From the NCBI GenBank assembly GCA_936432065.2, contig OW386285.2, positions 100,817,869 to 100,881,868 on the forward strand: a stretch of 64,000 nt of DNA, in the 5' to 3' direction. This DNA comes from Rutpela maculata. Lineage: Eukaryota > Arthropoda > Insecta > Coleoptera > Cerambycidae. The notes under the pieces were generated by a model. It was not told the origin of the DNA. It did not search any database and saw only the letters and a program-made list of their open reading frames with translations. Position numbers and translations under genes: made by a program. Below, in pieces: positions 54,471 through 64,000 of this stretch. Within the stretch, counting starts at the first letter, position 1, and each line of letters opens with the position of its first letter.

Positions 54471-56121
54471 CAGTGTGTCCCACTCATGGAGCCACCCTCA
54501 TGTTTCGCTCATCTGATATCCGAATATTTTGAAATTTTGGTGATGAATATATACCTATAAAGCGAGTCTTTAGACGTAACCACATTTGAGTTTAGTGAAA
54601 GGCGTCCGATACCAGGATTTAAAAAAAGTATTAGCGATTGTTTTAGAAAAAACCAGTAAAATATTCTTAATCGACACCTTTAGAAATTGTCTATTTTTCT
54701 TATTAACTAACAGTCAGGTTAACTTTATTCACTTAAATATGGAAAAAAAAGAAATTGTCAAATGATAAATAGTACACTAAATAACTATAAAAAGAGCTAT
54801 AATTGAAAGGGGTAGTAAGGGGTGAAAAGTTGGCCAAAACTTCTTCCCTCGTGAATTTAGTGTTATTGGTCTCTAAAGAAGCCCCATAGAAAATTTCAAA
54901 ACTTAAAATGCAGTCCAAGTACACTTAAGCATTTTTAAATTTAGCCGCACGTGCAAGTTTTTCAAGTGGTTACTTTGGCCAACCCTGTCACTGCGCCTTG
55001 CCCAACTCAATTTCGTTTGTATGAGGGTCATAATAAAGTAAAAGAACTTAAAAGTAAGCATATATAAGACGTATTTTTTTTGTTTTTAAAGTTTTGACAA
55101 AAAATTTTCAATTTTTTTTGTGCAAATGCGCCGTGACCAAAATTTCTTCCGCTTTGTCAGACGATAAATGATCACTTTTACTACAGATTATCCAAGTGTA
55201 AGACATATATATAACGCTAAAAAATTTTAAAAATATCTTGGCTTCGTTCTTGGACGCGCCCTGCCCAAATTCAAAAATATTTTATATTTGGCGTCTTTGA
55301 GGCATGTACTTTCACCTCAGAAAGCGGAAGACATATAGCTTCTCATCGCGTTTCAGAACCCGCGGCTCTCTAGCTATGACTATTTCATGAATGAAAATTT
55401 AGGCAAAGGAAAACAAATTTATTAGATATAGGAAGTAAATTTAAAAAAATAAATAAATTACCAAATCTTGAACATTTGGAACCGTTATTCTCGCACATTT
55501 TTTAGAACTGACGCGAACTGACGTTTGCAAACATTATTGATGCCGACTTGTTGAATCAGTTACTATGTTTTTAAAAAAAAAAGGAGGATTTGCCACTAAA
55601 AAACAGGTTGGTTGCTTCATTCTGCCTTTTTATTGGTTGAACAACCCTGGCAAACTATTTTTTGATTAAAATGATCGATTTTGATTGGCCGAAATTTATA
55701 GGAAATGAAATAGTCAGCTAAAAATATTTTTTATTTGTGAAACGAATTCTCAAATGAAAAAAATGTATTCTTAATTTTTTTGTTCCGAATAATGTATCGT
55801 ACTAATTTGAATTGATTTTAAAACAAAATAATATTATTCAATAAGGCAAAGATTCTAATTCGTGCATAACTACCATTTTTCTAACAAATAATTTTCAATA
55901 CCTAAGAAAGTTATGAAAACAAAAGTTCGCAAGTTGGGAGCGCAGTACACCCGTCTTTCTTTTCCTAATTTCTCTGTTTTCTTTCTTGCTCTCGTTTATC
56001 TCAGGATATATGTATAAAACTACATTTGCCGATTCTGTATATTCACCACCAAAATTTAAAAATATTCGGATATCATATAAGCGAGATATGAGGAAGGCTC
56101 CATGAAAAGTGGGACACACTG
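54471..56121. mobile_element. 1.65-kb mariner-like TIR element, no transposase
   Basis: TIRs of about 85 bp start CAGTGTGTCCCACTCATGGA at the left and complement the right end; TA lies on both sides (54469-54470, 56122-56123). Shared inner blocks include TATCCGAATATTTTGAAATT. The interior is A/T-rich with repeated TGGCCAA-type phrases and only short frames. TA duplication and CAGTGTGTCCC ends suit Tc1/mariner. Confidence 0.8.
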
Positions 56122-56263
56122 TAGATATTGAAGTCGGATAAAAATACGTTTAGTTTCGTTATTTATTCATTTTTACGCTAACGTTGCAGTCCAATTAACC
56201 AGGCAACCGGGTGAAATTTTAATTTCTTAATTTTTAGCTAGACCTTTTCGACTAATTACAAAT

Positions 56264-57011
56264 GAGGCGCTCGCGCGCAAACCCCGATAAATCCACACAC
56301 ACAAAGTTGTGGGAAATTACAAAAAACTTCTCAAGCAAAAACCAATAAGTCTTTTTTTGTTCTTTTTAAGTCAAAAAATATCTTCTAGGCTGTAGAATAT
56401 AAGACCAAAAAATAAGAACAATGCTACTTTATTTATTTTTTTTTTTTTAACTTTTCTTGCTGGATTTATCGGATTTTGCTATGTAAATACGAATTTATCG
56501 ATTTTTGCTTTAAAATAAAACATTAAAGATGCAGAAAAATAAATTTTGACAACATTAATAATTTATTAAAAATAAATAAAAACATTCATTGTTAACAAAA
56601 ATTAATTCTCAATATCTGTTAAAATTTCAGATAAAACCGTTATAATATATTGGTAATAAAATGTCTTGCAGTTGTCTTCTTTATTTCTAGAAGAGAAGTA
56701 GGTTTTTACAGTAAATAGTCATATTACAGAGAACTTTTTCAAACGTCAATCAATATTAACTTTTCTACCTCACAATGGATGACAGTGTATTGTATAAAAA
56801 TGGATTTATCTGCTTTTGATCCCGATAATATTGGATTTATCTAGTTTTGTTCGAAACGGTCAACTTTAACATTAGATTTATATGGGATTTATGGCGTTTT
56901 GGTTACCAAAGATTATATAGGCTTGTAGAGTTTAGTCTAACATACATGAAACTATTACAAACTCAAAATTGACTTTTTGTGAATTTATCGGGGTTTGCGC
57001 GCGAGCGCCTC
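56264..57011. mobile_element. 748-bp TIR element with GATTTATC motif array
   Basis: 33-bp TIRs start GAGGCGCTCGCGCGCAAACC, flanked by AAAT on both sides (56260-56263, 57012-57015). Inside, GGATTTATCGGATTTTG and relatives (GAATTTATCGATTTTTGC, GGATTTATCTGCTTTTG, GGATTTATCTAGTTTTG) occur at least six times, and the TIR itself contains the motif. Superfamily not assigned; a 4-bp duplication is compatible with several. No transposase. Confidence 0.8.
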
Positions 57012-57110
57012 AAATAATGGTTTTCATCCTTTTTAAAAAAAAATATCATTTATTGACTACATTGTGTAAATACATTTGTTGCAAATCAATTGTCAAATCA
57101 TGTGCATACA

Positions 57111-57256
57111 CAGGGCCGTGGAGAGGAAATACGGATCCAAATTCGGTAATATAATAAAATCGAAACTAGATTTAACTTGATTAAATTCGGAGAAAAAATT
57201 TTCATTTGAGCTGGCCCGGGCCCCGGAGAATCGCCCCCCTCCGCTCGTCAGGCCTG
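57111..57256. mobile_element. 146-bp hAT MITE
   Basis: CAGGGCCGTGGAG at the left and the complement CAGGCCTG at the right are hAT-type ends, flanked by a perfect 8-bp duplication TGCATACA (57103-57110, 57257-57264). Includes the G+C-rich run GGCCCGGGCCCCGG and GCCCCCCTCCGC. Confidence 0.9.
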
Positions 57257-57624
57257 TGCATACATGTATATTGTATATGTTAGTACACACACAAAACGAT
57301 ATAAACATGTAATAAAATGTAATAACATCTACCAATAAAAAGTAATAAAACTTAACGATAACATGTCTATTGATATAAACATGAATGTAATTAATAAAAA
57401 AAGTGAGGTGCTTGTTATATTATTTGCGTAAATAATAAACACTAATTTGGTAACAACCTGGGGAAAGAGAGAAAACAAAAAAGAAAAAAATTGAATAAGA
57501 CAAAAAAATAAACAATTTAATTTTTTTTAAAATACGGCAGGATATCAGATTATCCCAGGGAATACAGGTGGAATGTCTAAATATATCTTTACAGAATAAG
57601 AGCAATACTCAAGCATGCAGTTTT

Positions 57625-57908
57625 TAACCGATCTTACGAAAGGAGGAGGTTTTCAATTGCCCCAGTATTTTTTTTTTATTTTTGCACATTTATTACTATG
57701 GTCACTATGGACTGGCTTAAGCAATTTCTATGAAATCTTTCTCAAGCTGTAAGAAGGTATGGCTCGGTGGTGATCCGATATTAATTTCTACGTCTAGTGC
57801 AAGGTGAGCAAAAATTTGAAACAAGATTTTTTTAGTTGAAAATTTTGCAATATTTGGCGAAGGCGGCGCAAATTCTGTCGAAATTGCATCAAAACTGGTA
57901 GCTAGTAG
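57625..57908 (+). repeat. Dispersed 300-bp repeat, copy 2
   Basis: Direct copy of 33490-33790 (AAAGGAGGAGGTT, GGACTGGCTTAAGCAATTTC, GGTATGGCTCGGTGG, CTGGTAGCTAGTAG). See copy 1. Confidence 0.8.
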
Positions 57909-57909
57909 T

Positions 57910-58600
57910 CCAATCAATGAATGCCCAAAAGGGGATTGTAGAGAACATTTAGGAAGGGAGAATTTTCCTCTTCCGGGATGTGTTGGGGGTAGTTAGGAGG
58001 TAAAAATACTAAAAGTCCCCGCTCCTAGCCCCGCCGCTTCAGGTGGGGGAGGGAGGTGGAAAGGTTCCTTTTTTTCGATTTTTCGCTTATAACTCGGATA
58101 CGATGCGTCGTATGGAAAAAGGTAATCTATGCAAAATTAAACGTAATTAAATTTTCTACAAGAATATTTATATTCATTTTCTTCATATGTGTTATAGTTT
58201 ACGAGATACTCGTCAGCAAAAATCGATGATTAATAAAAAAAAAATCAATTATGTACCTTGAATATTTCTATCAAAGCGGTTTACGGTGGTGGTGGTTTAC
58301 GATGTCTTGCTAAGTTTGAAAACTCTTTATTTTATGATTATTTAGGTCTACTGGATCACCGAATGGCATGTTGGCATTTCTGAAAATGGATCATTATCCA
58401 ATAATATACAAAACAAGATGGAGGATATGGCGATTTAAAAGAAATTCGTATCTCCGGTAACAGTTGTCCGATCTTTTATTTCAAAAAAAGGAAGAACTTC
58501 AAAAAGTATATATTTTACTATAAAAAAGATGTAAAAATAAAAAACACTAACTGAAAATTTGGCAAAAAATATAAAATTTTGATATTTAAAAATGTTTTTA
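57910..58600. other. Possible interspersed repeat, otherwise nothing
   Basis: CGCTTATAACTCGGATACGA and TGCGTCGTATGGAAAAAGG (58085-58125) look like an insect interspersed repeat, but no second copy is in this window. No frames. Confidence 0.3.
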
Positions 58601-58604
58601 ATAT

Positions 58605-59240
58605 TTTTTACTTGAAAAACAATAAGTTATATGAAAAAAAGTTTAGGTGACTTTGGTCGGGCACACAGTTAATTAAAGCCATATTTATATGATAACATAG
58701 CTTCTCTAGACTATATGCCCGCGTACTAAGGTATGTGAAGCATCGTTGTCCACAAGTAGTATTTGTTTTTGGAATTCTGATGTGGTTTCTTCGATTTTCT
58801 CTTGCTTGTTGCTGATGTTGTGCACCTTCGTTCATTTGTGTATTAGAATGCCATTGATATATTACACACTGTAAGAAAAATAATAATCTAATATCCATTA
58901 CACGGGCATCTTTAAACAAGTCATTTGAGGGACAAGTTTGTTCTTTATTGAGAATAATTTTCAATAGTCTCTTTTGCAAAGAGTTTAGGTGTTTCAAATG
59001 AGCCTAGCATCCCATATACCAGGTGTGATGCAACAAGAAAGAGGTACAGAATTTTTTATTGTTTAATATCTAAAATTTGTTTCAAACTTCTATATGTATT
59101 CATTTTATTATTTTGTTTGATATGTAACATGTATGTAGATCCCATTTAACTTGTGAATCGATTACTATTCCTATTTCATATGTGTGGTAGAAGCTATTTG
59201 AAAGTGTTCATCAATTGTAAGTTCTTGAAAAGGTGGGGCA
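58605..59240 (-). pseudogene. Non-LTR retrotransposon reverse transcriptase C-terminus
   Basis: Minus-strand frames read GIVIDSQVKWDLHTCYISNK (the LG-x-x-ID-x-x-LKW thumb block), a decayed stretch, then KHLNSLQKRLLKIILNKEQT and CPSNDLFKDARVMDIRLLFF. RIPKTNTTCGQRCFTYLSTR completes it, corresponding to the P-x-x-x-T-x-x-GQRSFSYLAPR end of Jockey/CR1-like LINE proteins. The final 129 codons are uninterrupted; upstream has stops. Catalytic domain absent. A degenerate copy different from the 51-kb fragment. Confidence 0.8.
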
Positions 59241-59249
59241 GAAGCTTGA

Positions 59250-60190
59250 TACAGATAAAAAGGTACGTCGTCTTTTAAACTTTACTTATAAGGCTTGTAA
59301 TTGCAAATATGTACATGTATATTTTTCTAGATAATTTACAATTCGTGATAATATAGATTAAATATGCATAATGTAAATATATAAATTCGACATTGTTATT
59401 TTTCATGCACACGAAGTAAATTCAAGTTAATCTAATTGCTCGTTGTTTTCTGTATCTCATGAATATTTTAAGTTATATATGTAATAATTTTTGCTTGCAA
59501 GTAAATTACTTTTTAAATTTTTCTGTTTCTTTTTTCATGATAACAAAAGATAATATTTACGTATAAGTAATAAGCACAATAAGAATATCTTGTAAATGTT
59601 TTGCAATCACAGTACATTGTGCTGCAAGTCGATGAAGAGAAGTCGAGAAGTACACTTATAACCTCAAAACGGTAGCGGAAACAACGAAGCGCCGTACAAA
59701 AACAATCTTTTACAACAATAAAGCAATGGAGATATTTCTTTCCTAAAAATCGCTGCATTTTTTTTGTGTCTTTCACATCATAAAAATCATTAACAAATGT
59801 TAAAAACAAGCTTCTAAATGCGATGGGAACATAAAATTAATTAATTTGCAGTAGGTAATCCAACAATTTTCAGAAAAAAATTATTTACGTCTTTTACGTC
59901 TGTCAAACAAAATTTATGCCTGTATGAACTTCTCGCTCGCGACAAGCTTTTAAGACAATTAATTCTACATAACTTGTTTTCTTTTTCGTTTTAGTACACC
60001 TAAATAATAGTAAAGGCTTGTTTTTAAATTTTTTTTTTATAGTAATTTTATTTTTAAATTTTTAGTTACGTCTAGTTGCGTCGTCCTTAATTAAAATACC
60101 GGATCCTCCGCCATTTCTTAGAATGCAACGTCTGAGTGAATCCGATCAAATTACAGCTTAAGAAAACTTAAAAAAAAAACACTTTTTGGT
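59250..60190. other. No recognisable feature
   Basis: A/T-rich; a minus-strand frame of 98 codons at 59513-59809 is rich in Cys and Tyr and not gene-like. Confidence 0.5.
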
Positions 60191-60194
60191 ACCA

Positions 60195-60345
60195 TATTAT
60201 TGTACTGTCACCAGAACTACACGTGTATGAGAAATTTCAGCTCAATTGGACGTCGTTAAGTGGTTCAAAATCGACTTGCAAGATTTGAACTAAACATACT
60301 AATTAACAAGCACAGGCGCGCAGCCAGGGGGGGGGCATGCCGTCT
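60195..60345 (-). repeat. GTYY module relative and hAT-like G-rich end
   Basis: The minus strand reads GTTTAGTTCAAATCTTGCAA, then GAGCTGAAATTTCTCATACA CGTGTA, related to 4915-5025. Next to it on the plus strand CAGGCGCGCAGCCAGGGGGG (60314-60333) resembles a common hAT-type terminus, but its partner end was not found. Confidence 0.5.
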
Positions 60346-60566
60346 TCCATGAACCAAAAAATAAAGAAGCATAATCACTATTAGTACAAAGCAGTATCCT
60401 CTTGAAATAAATATTTTGTAATTAATGCCAATATTATCTAGTAGAGGAATCTATACACATCCGTTTTCAACCATTTTCTGAAAAGTTTTCCTCAACCTCT
60501 GGGGAGGCCGGTTCTATTACAATTATTTTCACATGATGGAGTGCAAATATAGTATTTTCGTTGCAA

Positions 60567-60625
60567 CAGACTTGGACAGGAAGTCTAGATGTGGAAGTAG
60601 TGATTCCTTAGGCAGCAGTTTTTAT
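60567..60625 (+). repeat. Dispersed repeat core, copy 3 of 3
   Basis: AGACTTGGACAGGAAGTCTA and GATGTGGAAGTAGTGATTCC, then GGCAGCAGTTTTT. Here the small hairpin AGACTT/AAGTCT is perfect. See copy 1. Confidence 0.65.
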
Positions 60626-60629
60626 CATA

Positions 60630-61500
60630 AACAGGCACATACGTTTCAGGAAATAAAACCGATATTTATCTGCATTTAGCTTTGAACTCGATATAAAAAT
60701 ACTAATTCGGGTATGTCCTCTGGACTCTTACCAAATGTATTTAACATCTATATTTCTTTAATTTTCTTCTTAAACTTTTTTGTTGCGGAACTTGTTGATG
60801 CAAAATTAAAATCGTACAGAATGCAAGATGTTGCGCAAAATCATCGATTTCGCTATTATATTTCAAGCGACGCGATAGGATTACATATTATTGTGAATAA
60901 ATCAAAAGCTTGTATAGGTATTACTAGATTTTTGAATGTGGTTCCGAAAGACACAAAAAAAGACTAGATTAAAAAAATCAACGAATAGTCCAAGCGGCGA
61001 CAGTATGGGCATCTGATATTGGTAGCATATACAGAAAAAACACAAAAAACAAAATCCTAAAAATGTTTCACTTGTTTAGGGGCAAAACTTTATATGATTT
61101 CTCCATTATTAAAATAAATAAATTCTATAAAATTATACAAAAAATATATGACCAACCTCGTTTAAAGTTTTGGGCACAAAAAAATATGCATAATTTTCCA
61201 GGTTAGAAATTTTCGGGCGGTCACGAAAAAAAGTTGTTTGTAGTTTCTTTTTTCACATATTTTAACCGTATTTACGAATGTTATAATATAATACGAACGT
61301 ACAAATATTTATTTATGCTAACTTAACCTTTTTATTGTATATTTTTTGTGTAATTTAATTTTATAATGTTATGAATGTTTCAAATGCATGACGCAAGTAT
61401 TTTAGTGCAAGTCTTTGACTTATTTATGATATGATATTGCGTTGTGTAAAATTGAACACACAACACACAAGATGACAAATAGCTTATATACCAATTCACA
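60630..61500. other. No confident feature
   Basis: A plus-strand frame of 84 codons (60713-60967) has hydrophobic N-terminal residues and a basic end but no recognised similarity. The rest is A/T-rich. Confidence 0.45.
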
Positions 61501-61504
61501 ATTT

Positions 61505-61715
61505 TGAAATTCCCTGACTTGTACAGGTTTTCCAGGACCTTTCAATCAAAATTCCGGAAAAGTTTTCTGTTCGAAAATGAAAATTGATGAGCGGAGCGCA
61601 AGATAAGACCGACTTTGGGGTGTAGTTTTAATAAATTTTCTCTAACTTTTCCGTGATTTCCCTGACCAAAATCAAATTCCCTGACTTTTCCACGTTTTCC
61701 GCGTTTTCCAGAAAT
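61505..61715 (+). repeat. CCCTGACTTTTCC repeat cluster
   Basis: AATTCCCTGACTTGTACAGG, TTTTCCAGGACC, TTTCCCTGACC and AAATTCCCTGACTTTTCCAC with further TTTTCC units. Same motif family as in the 9478-9742 element; here without identifiable inverted ends. Confidence 0.6.
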
Positions 61716-61719
61716 TATA

Positions 61720-62970
61720 CACTCTGATATTTCTCTATGTAAAACACCACTATATAAGTTCAGATTTAAAACTAATTTGTGACTACAATAGCCCAGTCAA
61801 ATTACACAAAAATTTGCAAACTGAATATATATATTTTTAATAAGTTCGTGAAAGTGTATATATATCCTGAAAAGTTTACATTTATGTCCTAACAAAATTT
61901 ATCGCTAAAGCCACGGTTTTCCCGGAAAAAATTAGTCAAGTGTAACGTTATAACTCGGTGCGAGATACATGTGTGCGCGCGCTTGAATACGCATGACTGT
62001 GACACCGACGCATTGAATTACATGTCACTAAATCAGAATTTGTTCAATCTATATGAGTGTTGGTTCATTTAAAAGATGGAAATTGTAGCTTTCTGATGCT
62101 TTTTTGTTTTAAACAATACAAGCAAAGGATGGATGGGAAAAAATTTACTTATATATATATTATCACGCCCGAACTCAATCGTCGCAATAAAAAATATGTT
62201 AAAAAAATAAAAGCCTTTCAAAAAAAAACCTTCTTCATTGAGAACTGTTAAAAAGTATGTACACTTCATAATTGTTATGGTTTATTAAGTTGTAGTAACG
62301 TGGATTAAAAAAAAAGTACATCTCAAATCGTTTTAATTTCCTTGCTTGATGATTTTTTTGATAAACATATATATTGGAGGCTGTAACTTGCCGAGAAATT
62401 GACCCATTGGAAAAAATAAAATATCACTATTTCGGAAAAAATGTATACTTTTCGAATGTTCAAACACAAATTCGTTTACTTGTATGCATTTTTTAGAAAA
62501 TATCATTAATCAGATCAAGGTAAGAAATTGCGATTTTCACGATCTTATCCTTATAACTATGAAAATATCTCGAAAAATATCTTTGATTGTTTTGAATACA
62601 AATATGGAACTTTTCCATCCAATACATTAACAAATGTATAAGGAATCCATTGAATATAGGTGAAATGTGTTTAAAGTGCTTCTTTAGCCATTTTTTCAAA
62701 CGCAAGTTACTGTTTTGATATAAGTTGACATATTAAATGATGAAATTTCAACGCGCCCTCAAAATAACCTTTTCTTGTAAGTTTTTGACAAAATAATTTA
62801 AAAAGGCAAGATTAAAAAATTTAAATATTTATTAGGGAAACATTTGGAATACTTTCAAAATCATATTTCGTAAAAGTTTATGATAAGATATTAACATAAC
62901 CATTGTCTATTTTTGATTGAACCCATTTTTTTTTTCTAAAAATTTTAACAACTAATAATGGCCGATTTTA
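61720..62970. other. No recognisable feature
   Basis: A/T-rich with short frames on both strands. No inverted repeats or known motifs seen. Confidence 0.55.
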
Positions 62971-62974
62971 AAAA

Positions 62975-63440
62975 AGGTACTATAAAGTTAGGCCCTCCAC
63001 CATAAAGTATCTGCAACTTTGGTGACCCAATAGCAACTATCCTGATGTGACTCTATAGTATCAGATTCTATTTTGGAAGTACCAACAGGAACTATTTCGC
63101 TACCCATGTTGCCACTAAAATGCCACGATACTTTAAAGTTCCAAGTGATGATTACTGGAACTATTCTGGAACCTAGATTGCTTCTCTATGTAGCCAGTTA
63201 CTTTATTTAGGCATCTTAGTGGCACTGGTGGGTGACAATAACTGATTCATTGGTACTATATAGTTTTTGCCACTATAGAGTAACAATAAAATGATACTGC
63301 TTGGTTCCAGTAACTACCCATATGTTACTTTGACTTTGAGTGTTTACAGTTCCAATAATGGTATCGGTGTGGTAACTTTAAAAGAACCATATAAAGTAGC
63401 CTTACTCAATAAAGTAGCAATATTAGTACCAGGGTGTATC
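62975..63440. repeat. Array of GTWACTTTAAAGT-like motifs in both orientations
   Basis: About fifteen degenerate sites such as GGTACTATAAAGTTAG, ACGATACTTTAAAGTTCC, CCAGTTACTTTAT, GGTACTATATAG, CCACTATAGAGTAAC, GGTAACTTTAAAAGAACC and ATAAAGTAGC within 460 bp. The core ACTTTAAAGT is palindromic. Flanking ends were not resolved, but the density resembles the subterminal arrays of the hAT elements above. Confidence 0.6.
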
Positions 63441-63553
63441 CCAGGAACTAAGGCTTCGTAGCAAAATCGAAACCGAAAGGATTTGGTACCATGTGTGTCA
63501 CTTGGGATAGGTGTACCTGTACTACGGGAGCCCACCCTAACTGTACGTGTGCG

Positions 63554-63569
63554 CCCCCCCCCCCCCCCC
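63554..63569 (+). repeat. Poly-C run
   Basis: Sixteen C residues interrupting otherwise A/T-rich sequence, with GTGTGCG before it. Length may be unreliable in sequencing. Confidence 0.8.
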
Positions 63570-63574
63570 ATCCT

Positions 63575-64000
63575 TGGGGACAATACTTTTCATAAAGATT
63601 AAAGCCTAAGGAACGATTCTAGACATGTCGCCAAAAAAAAACTGGCTGTACTTTCAAAATGGCGGCCATATGTAAAAAAACCGGTGCAAATGTTGTTTTT
63701 GTCATTTAACACAAAAACTAAAAAATATAGAGAAAAACTTTCTGCACAAAAAACAAAGTGCATACAATTTTCCATCATTTTGTTTCTATACAATATTTGG
63801 ATAGGAGTTGCCGTTTTCCAGATAAATGATTTAGATCTTAAAATAAAATATAAATTTCAATATAAAACGTAAGTAACACCTCATTCGCTTTCAGATTCGC
63901 TATCGCTGTCTCCCGATACATCGAATAGGGAGGGCTCCCCGACTACTGTAATAAATACAATACAGTAAAGGCACGTAAAAATTCATGCGAGCGAATCAGC
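63575..64000. other. No recognisable feature
   Basis: End of window. Short overlapping frames on both strands (63599-63872) are not gene-like. Confidence 0.5.

Noticed and set aside
54471..56121. Mariner transposase inside the TIR element
   Set aside because: Searched both strands by eye for D,D34D/E-like blocks and the WVPHEL-type motif; only short unrelated frames were found.
60314..60333. Complete hAT element at the G-run
   Set aside because: The terminus-like CAGGCGCGCAGCCAGGGGGG has no partner end or 8-bp duplication within reach.

Overview
This window looks like arthropod, most likely insect, nuclear DNA. It is clearly A+T-rich by eye and has no operons, ribosome-binding sites or long open frames. 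It holds many MITE-like DNA transposons, degenerate LINE reverse transcriptases, a solo LTR and a 5S rRNA-derived SINE. No complete gene is present. No open frame exceeds about 140 codons, and every recognisable protein similarity is a mobile-element remnant, with one possible exon-like exception on the minus strand near 24.6-25.0 kb. I cannot name the species. The element types fit Hemiptera or Coleoptera, but nothing seen is diagnostic.

Layout. 0-10 kb: a repeat with a GTCT array, a 1.8 kb long-arm inverted-repeat element with an internal tandem duplication, a short hairpin element, a 122-bp tandem array and several small palindromic elements. 10-17 kb: a TTAA-flanked MITE, a 565-bp long-TIR element, the C-terminus of a hAT transposase beside a LINE 3' end, an unclassified element with a perfect 8-bp target duplication, and a diverged inverted-repeat element. 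17.7-19.6 kb: a foldback with arms near 800 bp. 19.7-23.6 kb: two inverted copies of a Helentron-like family around a hAT element and a second Helentron-like element. 25.1-30.9 kb: a 5.8-kb TIR-bounded block packed with nested insertions, including a 2.2-kb hAT with palindromic subterminal arrays and a Transib-like MITE. 31-35 kb: a LINE-like 3' tail, an R1/I-like reverse transcriptase fragment and the 5S-derived SINE. 36.5-38.4 kb: a second giant foldback with arms near 900 bp, whose centre encodes the same acidic peptide end twice, pointing outward. 38.5-41.1 kb: four MITE-like hairpins. 41.9-43.3 kb: an RTE/craft-like LINE with a damaged catalytic box. 44.9-45.9 kb: nested MITEs. 49.3-50.9 kb: a solo LTR broken by a Harbinger-like MITE exactly at its TATA box and by a Tc1-like MITE. 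51.2-52.1 and 58.6-59.2 kb: two more LINE fragments. 54.5-57.3 kb: three TIR elements with target duplications. 63-63.4 kb: a motif-dense array.

The parts do not work together as a pathway. They record repeated transposition, nesting and decay. Three themes stand out: very large foldbacks; several unrelated DNA elements whose ends carry dense arrays of one short, often palindromic motif; and a recurring (GTYY)n array followed about 50 bp later by TGAAATTTGG, which matches what is known of mini-me/DINE-1/Helentron-type elements. All family assignments were made by eye, without a database search.
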